Part shown: positions 1-10,800 of the stretch, one piece after another
Layout of the letters: every line of letters begins with the position of its first letter
Position numbering within the stretch: position 1 is the first letter of the stretch
Source: an uncultured Fibrobacter sp.
Lineage (GTDB): Bacteria > Fibrobacterota > Fibrobacteria > Fibrobacterales > Fibrobacteraceae
Length of the DNA: 64,000 nucleotides
Assembly: GCA_946183925.1 (NCBI GenBank)
Contig: CAMHDS010000001.1
Coordinates: 1-64,000 of the forward strand
Direction: 5' to 3'
Notes under the pieces: generated by a model
Told to the model about the DNA's origin: nothing
Databases searched by the model: none
What the model saw: only the letters and a program-made list of their open reading frames with translations
Made by a program: the position numbers and the translations under genes

Positions 1-173
1 CCGACGCCGAACTCGACGCCCGCCGCAAGGAAATGGAATCCCGTGGCGCCAAGGCATGGCAGCCGGAACACCGCGACCGCGTTGTCAGCAAGGCCCTGCA
101 GGCATACGCCGCCATGGCATCGTCTGCTGACAAGGGCGCTGTCAGAGACCTGTCTCTGATTGGAGTTAAATAA
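1..173 (+). CDS. ilvD: Dihydroxy-acid dehydratase, C-terminal fragment (5' end outside window)
   Basis: Frame from nt 3 reads [56 protein letters not shown], matching the characteristic IlvD C-terminus ([11 protein letters not shown]). Confidence 0.85.
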   Translation, partial: DAELDARRKEMESRGAKAWQPEHRDRVVSKALQAYAAMASSADKGAVRDLSLIGVK

Positions 174-195
174 GCCATACGTTGAAGCTCTTACT

Positions 196-286
196 GTGAG
201 CCGTAGGCGACTCGTATTAACGAGTCGTCGAAGGCGAGAGCGAGCGCCAACCGGAGAAATCTAACCTGAATCTAGCGCGAGCGGTC
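196..286 (-). repeat. Two-hairpin repeat unit (reverse orientation)
   Basis: Reverse complement GACCGCTCGCGCTAGA...TTTCTCCGGTTGGCGCTCGCTCTCGC...CGACTCG-TTAATA-CGAGTCG...GGCTCAC aligns with units downstream of nth and of the Ala-rich gene. Confidence 0.75.
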
Positions 287-293
287 GCTACAG

Positions 294-332
294 GGTGCTG
301 TACGCGATTTGTCCTTGATTGGTGTGAAGTAA
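294..332 (+). pseudogene. Second copy of the ilvD C-terminal tail ([12 protein letters not shown]), detached
   Basis: ggt gct gta cgc gat ttg tcc ttg att ggt gtg aag taa encodes the same 12 residues plus stop as ilvD 135-173; differences are synonymous. Confidence 0.75.
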
Positions 333-343
333 TTCAAATCTAG

Positions 344-412
344 ATCCTTCGACTCCGCTGCGCTCCGCTCAGGATGACACGCCGGAGTTTACCCCGCACT
401 TGATGCGGGGCG
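344..412. repeat. Dispersed palindromic intergenic repeats (ATCCTTCG...CAGGATGAC and CCCCGCA...TGCGGGG types)
   Basis: ATCCTTCGACTCCGCTGCGCTCCGCTCAGGATGACA; related inverted copy at 16733-16763 (GTCATCCTGAGC...GCGAAGGATCC). Confidence 0.5.
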
Positions 413-526
413 GGGATGACAGCGCTGGACACGACTCCGCAAGACAGCACCCGTCCATCGCAAGCTGGGGCGGCGCCGAAGCATCCAGGGTTGTTTAAAC
501 CAGAGAAAAACAGGGCTATTAACCGC

Positions 527-555
527 AAAAGCCACCCCATCGGAGTGGCTTTTGT
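527..555. terminator. Hairpin terminator
   Basis: AAAAGCCACcccatcgGAGTGGCTTTTGTT stem-loop with T tract. Confidence 0.6.
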
Positions 556-584
556 TATAATTCCCGTAGTCGGAGGTCCATCTC

Positions 585-3191
585 ATGGATAGTAAAAAAC
601 TGGCTAGTGTAATGCGCGTAGCCATCATCGGTACCTTTCTTGCGGCAATCATCCTGGTTGCAGGCACCTTCTGGAATGGCAGGAGTGCCAGCGCCGATAC
701 CGAAAAGGCCGTCCGGAGCGTAAGCCTTTTGTACCTGAACGAACTGGCCGAACGCCGCGAGCAGGTAGTGGCCGCAAGGCTTGCCAACTACATAAGCGAC
801 ATGGACATCGCCGTAGGCCTAATCGAGAAAGAAGACCTCAATAGCATCGAAAGGCTCCAGAAGTACCAGGCCCGCATGAAACAGCTCTATGGCCTCGAAA
901 AGTTTGCCTTCGTCGATACCACGGGACTAATCTACACCTCCCGCGGAACCCGGACCGACATCGAACTTTACAATATCGACTACAACCACCTGACCAAACC
1001 CGAAATATCAATCAAGAACGTAGATGCAGAGAACAAGACCGTCATTATAGCCATCCCCGTGGACAGGCTCCCTCTCGAAAACCGGATTCTCGTGGTGTGC
1101 TTTATGGAAATAAGCGTTCCCAGCCTGATCGACGGGCTTTCCTTGCAGGGCGAAAAGAACAACGCCACCTTCTGCAACATCTATACCCAGGACGGCAATT
1201 CCCTCACCAACATGGTGCTGGGCGGCCTCGCCAGCGAAGACAACCTGCTGAATGCCGTCCAGCGGGCAAATTACGATACCGGATACTCCTTTGAAAAAGT
1301 GAAAGAAGATTTCGCCCAGCATAAGGAGGGCGTAGTGTCATTCACCTATAACAATATCCGGGAAACGCTGTACTATGTACCCGTGCACAACACGGACTGG
1401 ATGCTTACCTACCTTATCCGTGAAAGTATCATCAGCGAACAAATCGGGTCCATTTCTTCGGGAATCATCTTCCGTGGTCAGTGCCTCTCAGGGCTTACCG
1501 CACTTGTGCTGGTCGGCATGTTCGCCTTTGTCATCGTCCAGATCCGGCGCAACACGAGAATCCGGTTGGAACACGAAATCCAGGAAGCCAAGGACCGCAT
1601 CAAGCAGGAATCCTTGTCCGAAGCACTGAAGGTGGCAGAAGAATCCAACAAGGCGAAGACCATATTCCTTTCCAACATGAGCCACGAAATCCGCACTCCC
1701 ATGAACGCCATCATCGGTCTCGACAACCTGGCCCTTCACGAGCCGGACATTTCGGACAAAGTGCGGGACTACCTCACGAAAATTGGGGGCTCGGCAGAAC
1801 ACCTGTTAAAACTCATCAACGAAATACTGGACATGTCCCGCATCGAGGCGGGAAAATTCACCCTGAAAAAGGAGGAGTTCTCCTTCTCAAAACTCATGGA
1901 GCAGGTGAACACCATGTTCAGCGTCCAGTGCGAAGAAAAGGGACTCAGGTACAGCTGCCATCTTGCGGGCCAGATAGACGAATACTTTATTGGCGACGAC
2001 ATGAAACTCCGCCAGGTGCTCATCAACATCCTCGGCAATTCGGTCAAGTTCACCAACAAGGGCGGGCGCATCGACCTGAACGTAGAAAAGATTGCCTCGT
2101 TCGAAAGGAATTCAACGCTCCGCTTTGTCATTTCCGACACGGGCATCGGCATGAGCAAGGAATTCTTGCCAAAGATTTTCGACTCCTTCGCCCAGGAAAA
2201 CACAGGAAATTCCAGCAATTACGGCGGTTCGGGCCTTGGACTTGCCATTTCCAAGAGCATCGTGGAACTGATGAACGGAAACATCGAGGTGGAAAGCGAA
2301 AAGGGCCGGGGCACCACCTTTACCATCACGGTTACCCTGCAAGATTCCCACAGGAGCCATTCATCCGATGGGGATATCAATGTTCGGCTAAATGAACTGC
2401 ACGTACTTGTAGTCGATGACGACCCCGTGGCCCTGGAGCATGCCCGGCTTGTGCTTGAACTGGCGGGCATCACGACCGAGACGGCAAAGTCTGGCAAGGA
2501 AGCCGTTGAAATGGTCAAGCTGCGCCACGGACGAAGGGAGCCCTTCAACCTGATTATCATAGACTGGAAAATGCCCGAAATGGACGGAGTGGAAACGACA
2601 AGGCAAATCCGCGCCACCACCGGCGACGAGTCGGCAATCATCATCCTTACCGCCTACAACTGGGACGATGTCCTGGACGAAGCCATTCGGGCAGGCGTCG
2701 ACAGCTTTGTCGCAAAGCCGATTTTCACGGGGGCGCTGCTGGATGAATTCAAGAAAGTCCTCAAGAAAAAACAGGATGGTCACCTGGGCAGCCCCAAGAA
2801 GGCCGAGCTGCGGGGCAAGCGTATATTGCTTGCCGAAGACGTCGACGTGAATGCGCAAATCATGGAAAACGTGCTGGCCATGCGGGAAATACAAACCGAC
2901 ATAGCCACCAACGGGAAAATCGCCCTGGAAAAATTCAGCGAACACCCCGCGGGCTATTACGACGCCATTCTCATGGACATCCGCATGCCCGAAATGGACG
3001 GCCTGGAGGCAACCGCCGCTATACGTAAACTGGACCGCGAAGACGCCCAGAAAATTCCTATAATAGCACTTACGGCAAATGCCTTCGACGAAGACGTGCA
3101 GCGAAGTTTGCAGGCGGGCATGAACGCCCACCTCTCAAAACCGATCCAACCAGAAGCCCTTTTCGAGACCCTGGAAACGATACTTTCATAA
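585..3191 (+). CDS. Membrane sensor hybrid histidine kinase with two receiver domains
   Basis: N-terminal TM and periplasmic sensor; H-box MSHEIRTPMNAIIG; ATPase GGSGLGLAISKSIVELMNG; REC1 VVDDDP...IIIDWKMPEMDG; REC2 LLAEDV...ILMDIRMPEMDG. Confidence 0.92.
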   Translation: MDSKKLASVMRVAIIGTFLAAIILVAGTFWNGRSASADTEKAVRSVSLLYLNELAERREQVVAARLANYISDMDIAVGLIEKEDLNSIERLQKYQARMKQLYGLEKFAFVDTTGLIYTSRGTRTDIELYNIDYNHLTKPEISIKNVDAENKTVIIAIPVDRLPLENRILVVCFMEISVPSLIDGLSLQGEKNNATFCNIYTQDGNSLTNMVLGGLASEDNLLNAVQRANYDTGYSFEKVKEDFAQHKEGVVSFTYNNIRETLYYVPVHNTDWMLTYLIRESIISEQIGSISSGIIFRGQCLSGLTALVLVGMFAFVIVQIRRNTRIRLEHEIQEAKDRIKQESLSEALKVAEESNKAKTIFLSNMSHEIRTPMNAIIGLDNLALHEPDISDKVRDYLTKIGGSAEHLLKLINEILDMSRIEAGKFTLKKEEFSFSKLMEQVNTMFSVQCEEKGLRYSCHLAGQIDEYFIGDDMKLRQVLINILGNSVKFTNKGGRIDLNVEKIASFERNSTLRFVISDTGIGMSKEFLPKIFDSFAQENTGNSSNYGGSGLGLAISKSIVELMNGNIEVESEKGRGTTFTITVTLQDSHRSHSSDGDINVRLNELHVLVVDDDPVALEHARLVLELAGITTETAKSGKEAVEMVKLRHGRREPFNLIIIDWKMPEMDGVETTRQIRATTGDESAIIILTAYNWDDVLDEAIRAGVDSFVAKPIFTGALLDEFKKVLKKKQDGHLGSPKKAELRGKRILLAEDVDVNAQIMENVLAMREIQTDIATNGKIALEKFSEHPAGYYDAILMDIRMPEMDGLEATAAIRKLDREDAQKIPIIALTANAFDEDVQRSLQAGMNAHLSKPIQPEALFETLETILS

Positions 3192-3203
3192 CGGAGAAAC
3201 CCG

Positions 3204-4904
3204 ATGAAGAAATTTCGACAGAACAGGACCATCAAGAGAAACGTACTCATTGTAGACGACGAGATAGTCAACCGAGAAATCCTCGGAAACATCCTCTCTA
3301 CGGAGTACTCGGTAAGTTACGCCGACAATGCGGAGCATGCCCTGAAAATCCTTGCAGGGGCCGATTCGGACTTTTCGTTGGTGCTTCTGGACTTGCTCAT
3401 GCCCGTCATGGACGGTTTCGCTTTCCTGCAAAGGCGTTCCGAAGATGAAACGCTCAAGCGCATTCCCGTCATCGTGATGACCTCGGAAAAGGAATCCGAG
3501 GTACGGAGCCTGAAACTGGGAGCCGCCGACTTTATCAAGAAGCCCTTCGACCTGCCCGAGGTGGTACTTGCCCGCTGTGAACGAATCATCGAACTCTTCG
3601 AGGACAAGAACCTCATCAAGCAGACCGAAAGGGATGCCGTGACAGGACTCTACACCCAGGACTACTTCTTCGAATACATCCGCCAGATCGAGCACTGGGA
3701 CAGCGACACCTGCCGGGACGCCCTGGTCATCGACATCGAGCGGTTCCACCTGGTCAACGAATTCTGCGGAAGGCCCTTTGGAGACCTGTTGCTTTCCAAG
3801 ATTGCTGAAGCCCTGGAAAAGGAACTTCCGTCCATGAGAGCCATTGCCTGCCGGTCAAACGCAGACACGTTCTACATTTACGCCGCCCACCAGGAGGGCT
3901 ACAGGAACGTTTACGACGCTATCCAGAGCGTGCTCGCCGACTTCAAGATGAACAACATTCGCGTGCGTTGCGGCCTCTGGGAAAACGTTTCGAAGGATGT
4001 GGAAGTAGAAGCGTGGTTCGACCGCGCCAAGATTGCCTGCGACCAGATTCGCGGTGACTACACCCACACCCTCGCCCGCTACGACAGCGAAATCCACGCA
4101 AGGCAGGTTTTCGAGGAAACACTCATCCACGACTTGCCCGAAGCTATTGCCAACAAGGACCTGAAGGTCTATTATCAGCCCAAGTACAATATCGAAGGGG
4201 ACTCCCCAAGGCTTTCCAGTGCCGAGGCGCTCATCCGCTGGATTCACCCGAAGCTCGGGTTTATCAACCCTGGAGACTTTATCCCGCTTTTCGAATCCAA
4301 CGGGCTTATCCAGAAAGTGGACAACTTTGTCTGGAACGAAGCCGCCACCCAGATTCGCAAATGGAAAGAACAGTATGGAATCACCGTGCCCGTTTCGGTG
4401 AACGTATCCCGCATCGACATCCTGGACCCGGCTCTCGAAGCCAAGCTGGACGGAATTCTCAAGGAAAACGGGCTCTCTTCCGAGGAATACCTGCTGGAAA
4501 TCACCGAAAGCGCCTATTCCGAAAACGCCACGAGGCTAATCGAAATGGTGGAGAACCTGCGCAGGAAGGGTTTCCGTATCGAGATGGACGATTTCGGTTC
4601 CGGATATTCCTCGCTCAACATGATAACGAGCCTCCCCATCGACATATTGAAAATCGACATGTCGTTTATCCGCAATATGGAAAAGGACGAACGGAACATG
4701 AAGCTTGTAGAACTGGTCACCGACATCGCCAGGTTCCTGAACGTGCCCACCGTGGCCGAAGGCGTAGAAACGGAATCCCAGCTGAACACCCTGAAAAAGA
4801 TGGGCTGCCAGATTATCCAGGGATACTACTTCTCGAAGCCCATGGCTCCACAAGAATTCGCGCAGTTCATCGAGAAGGAACTTGAACGCAGGAAGGGCGC
4901 ATGA
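3204..4904 (+). CDS. Response regulator with degenerate GGDEF and EAL phosphodiesterase domains
   Basis: REC NVLIVDDEIVNRE...VLLDLLMPVMDG; GGDEF position reads RSNADTF; EAL with SSAEALIRW, YYQPKYN, DDFGSGYSSL, VAEGVET. Confidence 0.92.
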   Translation: MKKFRQNRTIKRNVLIVDDEIVNREILGNILSTEYSVSYADNAEHALKILAGADSDFSLVLLDLLMPVMDGFAFLQRRSEDETLKRIPVIVMTSEKESEVRSLKLGAADFIKKPFDLPEVVLARCERIIELFEDKNLIKQTERDAVTGLYTQDYFFEYIRQIEHWDSDTCRDALVIDIERFHLVNEFCGRPFGDLLLSKIAEALEKELPSMRAIACRSNADTFYIYAAHQEGYRNVYDAIQSVLADFKMNNIRVRCGLWENVSKDVEVEAWFDRAKIACDQIRGDYTHTLARYDSEIHARQVFEETLIHDLPEAIANKDLKVYYQPKYNIEGDSPRLSSAEALIRWIHPKLGFINPGDFIPLFESNGLIQKVDNFVWNEAATQIRKWKEQYGITVPVSVNVSRIDILDPALEAKLDGILKENGLSSEEYLLEITESAYSENATRLIEMVENLRRKGFRIEMDDFGSGYSSLNMITSLPIDILKIDMSFIRNMEKDERNMKLVELVTDIARFLNVPTVAEGVETESQLNTLKKMGCQIIQGYYFSKPMAPQEFAQFIEKELERRKGA

Positions 4905-5242
4905 TTACCATAGGATCCCTGAAAGCCTTTGGGGCAAATACCGAAGAAGGGCTTGCCCGCTGCATGGGAAACCAGGCCCTTTACCTGAAACTCGTAGGCG
5001 TCATGCTTGCCGACAAGAACTTCGACAAACTCAGGAGCGCCATCGAAAGCGGGAACCTGGACGAAGCCTTCGAAGCGGCCCACGCCCTGAAAGGTGCCCT
5101 CGGGAACCTCGCCCTCACGCCACTGTTCGACATGGCCGTAAAGATTACGGAACCTTTGCGTAACCGTACCGCCATGGATTACAGCGGAATGGTTTCGGAA
5201 CTGCTAACTCTCCGTGATAAATTGTCGGAGCTGTGCGCATAA
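4901..5242 (+). CDS. Hpt (histidine phosphotransfer) domain protein
   Basis: AAHALKGALGNLAL Hpt motif; ATGA overlap with upstream EAL gene. Confidence 0.88.
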   Translation: MITIGSLKAFGANTEEGLARCMGNQALYLKLVGVMLADKNFDKLRSAIESGNLDEAFEAAHALKGALGNLALTPLFDMAVKITEPLRNRTAMDYSGMVSELLTLRDKLSELCA

Positions 5243-5265
5243 CAACTTAGCCTAAAGGTGTCGCC

Positions 5266-7710
5266 ATGTTCAACCATTTCAAGCTGAACGACAAGAACAT
5301 GTCCATCGTGGAAGACATCGGGCGCTACATGCCCGGTGGATTCTTCATCTACAAGGCTCAGGGTGATGGAGAACTGCTCTACGCAAACCACACGGTGTTC
5401 GATATTTTCGGGTGCCATGACCTGGACGAATTCAAGTCACTGACCGGTTTCACCTTCAAGGGCATGGTTTACACCGAGGATTACGAAAAAATTCAGTCCT
5501 CTATCGACAAGCAGATTGTCAAGTCCAGTGAAAAGCTGGACTATGTTGAGTACCGCATCAAGCGTAAAGACGGAAAGCTCCGCTGGGTGGACGATTACGG
5601 ACACTACGCCGACAGCGAAAACTACGGCGGGCTCTACTACGTGTTTATTTCGGACATTACCGAAAAGCACGAACAAATTGAACAGAAGCTGTTGGAAGGT
5701 CAAAAACAGCGGGCACAGCTGGACAGCATGATTACCGCCATGGCCTCGGACTACCGAAGCGTCTATCACGTGGACCTCGACAAGGACGACGCAGTCTGTT
5801 ACCGCGGCGACCCCGAAGACCACCACCAGCATGCCGAAGGAGTGCATTTCCCCTACCTGGAACGGTTCCGGGACTACGGCAACAACTGCGTTACGGAAAA
5901 ATACCGCGAAGGTTTCTTGAACTTCATCGAGCCCGCGAACATCCGCGAGGCGCTCCAGAACGAACAACTGATTGCCTACCGCTACTTGGCCCGCCGGGAC
6001 GGCAAGGAATACTACGAGATGATCCGCATGGCAGGGGTGCATCACCCCGAAGACCGCAAGGACCACATGGTGCATGCGGTAGGAATGGGGCTTACCATCA
6101 TCGATGCCGAAATGCGGGATTCCATGGCCAAGAACCAGGCCCTGGGCGAAGCGCTGGATGCGGCGGAAGAGGCCAGCAAGGCAAAGACGGCCTTCCTTTC
6201 GAACATGAGCCACGAAATCCGCACGCCCATGAACGCCATCATCGGCCTCAACAGCCTAGCCCTGAGAGACCCGACCATTTCTGAGCGGACCCGCGAATAC
6301 CTGGAAAAGATTGGCGGGAGTGCACGACACCTGCTGGGGCTCATCAACGACATTCTGGACATGAGCCGAATCGAATCCGGCAGGCTGGTGATGCGCAAGG
6401 AGGAATTCTCCTTTGCCGGGATGCTGGAACAGATCAACACCATGGTCATGTCCCAGTGCTCGGACAAGGGTCTCAAATTCGAATGCCACATCGAGGGCCA
6501 CGTTGACGACTACTTTATCGGCGACGATATGAAGCTCAAGCAGGTGTTCATCAACATTTTGAGCAACGCCATCAAGTTTACCGAAGCCCCCGGGAGCATC
6601 ACCCTCACTATTTCCAAGGTTGCGCAGTTCGAAGACCAGAGCACCCTGAGATTCGAGGTGAAGGACACGGGTATCGGCATGGACGAATCGTTTATCCCGA
6701 AGGTGTTCGATTCCTTTACCCAAGAAGATTCCAGCCGCAAGAACAAGTTCGGTTCCACAGGGCTTGGCATGGCGATTACCAAGAACATCGTGGAAATGAT
6801 GAACGGGACCATCTCGGTAAAGTCAAAGAAAGGCGAAGGTTCCGTGTTCACGGTGGTGGTGACCCTCAAGAACTGCGACCACGAGGTAGTGTCGATAGAC
6901 CACGTGAACCTGCGCGACATCAGCGTGCTGGTCGTCGATGACGACGCCATCGCCTGCGAACACGCGCGGTTCGTGCTGGACGAGGCGGGCATCAAGGCGG
7001 ACACCAGCACCAGCGGCGAAGAAGCCCTGCAGATGCTGGAGGTAAAGCACGCCAAGCACGAGCCCTACAACCTGGTGCTTCTGGACTGGAAAATGCCCAA
7101 CATGGACGGCCTGGAAGTGGCGAAAAAGATCCGTGAACGTTACGACAACGAGACTACGGTGATTATCCTTACCGCCTACAACTGGGACGAAATTATGGAC
7201 GAGGCGCTGCATATCGGGGTGGACAGTTTCCTTGCGAAACCGCTCTTTGCAAGCAACGTCATCGATGAGTTCGAACGTATCGCCCGTCGAAACAACATGA
7301 ACCTTTTCAAGAAAAAGTGCCGTGCAAGCCTCGCCGGGCGGCATATCCTGCTGGCCGAAGACATCCTCATCAATGCCGAAATCATGAAGGAGCTGTTGAC
7401 GATAAAAGACGCCATCGTCGATTACGCCGTAAACGGCCAGATTGCACTGGACATGTTCGCCAAGAGCGACGAAAATTTCTACGACGCCATCTTGATGGAC
7501 ATCCGCATGCCCGAAATGGACGGTCTGGAAGCGACCAGGGCCATACGCTCCCTGGACCGGGAAGACGCGAAAAGCATCCCCATCATCGCCCTCACCGCAA
7601 ACGCCTTCGACGAAGACGTGCAGAACAGCCTGCAAGCAGGCCTCAACGCCCATCTGAGCAAGCCCATAGAGGCAGAAACCCTGTACCAGACCCTGGAAGA
7701 ACTGCTGTAA
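5266..7710 (+). CDS. PAS-domain hybrid histidine kinase with two receiver domains
   Basis: PAS-like N-terminus (DEFKSLTGFTFKGMVYTEDY), H-box MSHEIRTPMNAIIG, two REC domains; paralogous to 585-3191. Confidence 0.92.
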   Translation: MFNHFKLNDKNMSIVEDIGRYMPGGFFIYKAQGDGELLYANHTVFDIFGCHDLDEFKSLTGFTFKGMVYTEDYEKIQSSIDKQIVKSSEKLDYVEYRIKRKDGKLRWVDDYGHYADSENYGGLYYVFISDITEKHEQIEQKLLEGQKQRAQLDSMITAMASDYRSVYHVDLDKDDAVCYRGDPEDHHQHAEGVHFPYLERFRDYGNNCVTEKYREGFLNFIEPANIREALQNEQLIAYRYLARRDGKEYYEMIRMAGVHHPEDRKDHMVHAVGMGLTIIDAEMRDSMAKNQALGEALDAAEEASKAKTAFLSNMSHEIRTPMNAIIGLNSLALRDPTISERTREYLEKIGGSARHLLGLINDILDMSRIESGRLVMRKEEFSFAGMLEQINTMVMSQCSDKGLKFECHIEGHVDDYFIGDDMKLKQVFINILSNAIKFTEAPGSITLTISKVAQFEDQSTLRFEVKDTGIGMDESFIPKVFDSFTQEDSSRKNKFGSTGLGMAITKNIVEMMNGTISVKSKKGEGSVFTVVVTLKNCDHEVVSIDHVNLRDISVLVVDDDAIACEHARFVLDEAGIKADTSTSGEEALQMLEVKHAKHEPYNLVLLDWKMPNMDGLEVAKKIRERYDNETTVIILTAYNWDEIMDEALHIGVDSFLAKPLFASNVIDEFERIARRNNMNLFKKKCRASLAGRHILLAEDILINAEIMKELLTIKDAIVDYAVNGQIALDMFAKSDENFYDAILMDIRMPEMDGLEATRAIRSLDREDAKSIPIIALTANAFDEDVQNSLQAGLNAHLSKPIEAETLYQTLEELL

Positions 7711-7822
7711 AAAGGCGGCAGGCACGCCCCGCTCCCCCTCTTGTCATGCCCGCGAAGGCGGGCATCTCCTTTATAGTTTCTATCTTTTTTGTGTTAATTT
7801 ATCGGGGTTCCCTACCCCAAGG

Positions 7823-10800
7823 ATGGTCAATATGATTGGGTTTATACTGTTCACCCTTTTCCTTGCCACCGGAACTTTTGCCGAAAGTGTATTCTCCGGC
7901 GGAGACGGCTCGTCCGACAACCCCTACCTGATAGCAACTACCGACGACATGGCCCAACTGGCGGCTGATGTCAACGCCGTGGGCGAGAATTTGTATTATG
8001 GAAAGCACTTTCGCCTCACAAGCAACCTAGACTACACCAACGTCACAAAGGATGAAGCCGGGAACAACTACACCCCGGTAGGCCTCTTCTATTCCGATGG
8101 CATAACCAACAAACCCTTCAGGGGGTTCTTCGATGGATACGGGCACACCATTAAAGGCATCCGTGTGTCTTATAGAAACGACATATCCGGTGGAACAAAC
8201 GGGGTCGGCATTTTCGGCTTTATCCAAGACGGATCCGTGAAAAACCTGACAGTCGAAGACTGCGTCTTTAAGGGAACGACCGTAGGTGGAGTAGTCGGTT
8301 ACAACTACGGAGCAACAATCAAAAACACCCACGTAAAAAGCTCGGTTATCATTAGTTCTGATGAATCTCCTACGGCAAACCATGGTGGCATCGCAGGGCG
8401 CAACCATCTCGGAACCGTAGAAGGAAACATCAGCGAAGCTCAAGTCATCTGCAACGAGGGTCAATCTTGCAGTATTTTCGGAGGCATTGTTGGTCACGCC
8501 CTTAGCAGCACCACCAAGAACAACCTATACCTCGGTACCACGGTAGAAGGCGGCAGCTATGTGGGATGGATTGTCGGAAAAATCGAAAACACTTATCCCT
8601 TCGACGGAAACATCTATCCCAGTTCCCTTGTGGGTGGCGGCGCCGGCAGGGAAAATGAAAGTACAGGTCTTGACATCGCAGGGGCCGCAAAGCCGCGCTC
8701 TATTTCCCTACAAGATAACATTTCCCTTGTTCCCGGTGAACCAGAAGTCTCATACTCCAACGGACTCAAGGTTTACTCTTGGGGCTTAAAGTATGACGGT
8801 GTCACCTACTACAAGCCCAACGGTACAATCTCCCTCGCTTATAACGGCAACACCTTTATATCCGGATTCCAGTGCTCCGGCAGCGACGGCTGCGATGTTT
8901 CCGGAAGCACACTTACCATCGGGTTCGACGTTGAAGGAACCGCTACCGAAGTGAGTACTGTTGCTAGCACCGGCTCTGCCAACGACCCGTACCTGATTAT
9001 GTCCGCAAGCGACTGGGATCATCTGGTTCAAATGGTGGCCCAAGGGGAAACATTCTCGGGGAAATTCTTCAAACTGACAAACAATATTTCTGTTACCACC
9101 ATGGTGGGCAGCGATTCTACTACAAAATACTTTGCAGGAACTTTTGATGGTGCGGGCAATACCATAACGGTCTCCTATGGAGATTCAGACCACCGCATAA
9201 AGCAACCTTTTACGGCACCTTTCCGATTTGTGAATAGCGGCACCATCAAGAACCTTCATACGGCAGGAAGCATTTACATCGGTGCCCAGAAGGACTACAA
9301 ATTCGCCGGAGGAATCGCTGGGCGTGTTGCCGGGAACTCACTTATTGATAATTGCCACTCCAGAGTCACCATAGACACAGATGCTTATGGAGACCGAAGC
9401 CATGGGGGGCTAGTCGGCATCATCAAAAACGGAGCAACAACCATAAGCAATTCCTATTTCAACGGAAAACTCCTGGGACAACTTGTCCACGGTATCGGTG
9501 GACTGGTCGGCTGGGCAGAATCAAGAGCAGGCGCAGGCCCAACCACACTCACCCTCACAAATTGTCTATTCAAGCCGACACAGGTCTATTTAGCTACTGC
9601 TGATAATAGTGACTTCGCCACACTTGCTAGAACTAGCGGAAGCAATTTAATCATTACTAACTGCTATTACACTCAAGCACTAGGAACAGTTCAAGGCACA
9701 AAAGTTTCCAAATCCGTCTCTACAAACGACCTCGACACAATTGTTACCGCAGCTGACGGCGAAGTCTATTATATCCCCACCAACGCAACCATAAGCGGAA
9801 TCAGCAACACCTACAATCAAGGCACATCTACTGCCGACGTAGTTCCCGTAGTAGAAATTGGGGGGCAAGCTCTTACCTACGGGGACGACTACACCTTCTC
9901 AATAACCAAAGGCGAAAATCCCGTCGGTGAAACATTGAGCGAATTGGGCGAACATACCATAACTATCCAAGGAAACAGGAAGTACGCCGGTACAATCTCC
10001 ACCACATTCCAAGTTGTCCACGTATCGCAGTATGGAGCCATAACCATTACCGCTAACGGAACCAGCACCATAGCCTACATAGATGGAGACTTCCGCGAAA
10101 AGGTGGAGACCGTTATCGATCACAATATCGAAGTAAGCTCGGTAACTTTCAACCGTACGTTCAACGTGCGTTCAGATGACACTCCAGTCTACTCCACTAT
10201 CATGTTGCCCTTCTCTATCAAAGCTGGCGAAGTAGGCGGCGCCACCTTCTACCAGCTTACTGGCTTTGAAAAGAATGCCGAAGGCAAGTGGAAGGAAGCT
10301 GTCGTCACTCCGATTGGCAACAATGTCGACCTGGCCGCCAATACCCCGTACCTGCTGGAAGCCACCGAGTCTACAATTTCTTTCAACAACCAGAGTCCGC
10401 TTACCCTGAACACTACCACAGGAACTAAGAGCGTCTCCTTCGGGAATTGGGAGTTCCGCGGAACCTACAGCTATATCGAGTATGCAGACTCCTTGCAGCT
10501 AATCGGTCGCGCTTACGGCTTTGCCGGACAAAATAATGACGGCATTAAGATTGGTGAGTTCGTAAAGGTCGGCTCTGGAGCTTGGACCGTGCCTATGCGT
10601 GCCTACCTTGTGTACATCGAAGATAATTCCTCGCCCAAATCCGCCGCCGGCGCAGCCTTTGACCTACCCGAAACAATGGAGGTGGTCATCGTGAACAGCG
10701 AGGGCAAGTCCATCGGAGGCGGCACCCTGAACACCGTCACTGGCGAAATCCGCATGGACCGCTGGTACGACCTGCAGGGCCGCAAGCTGAATGGCAAGCC

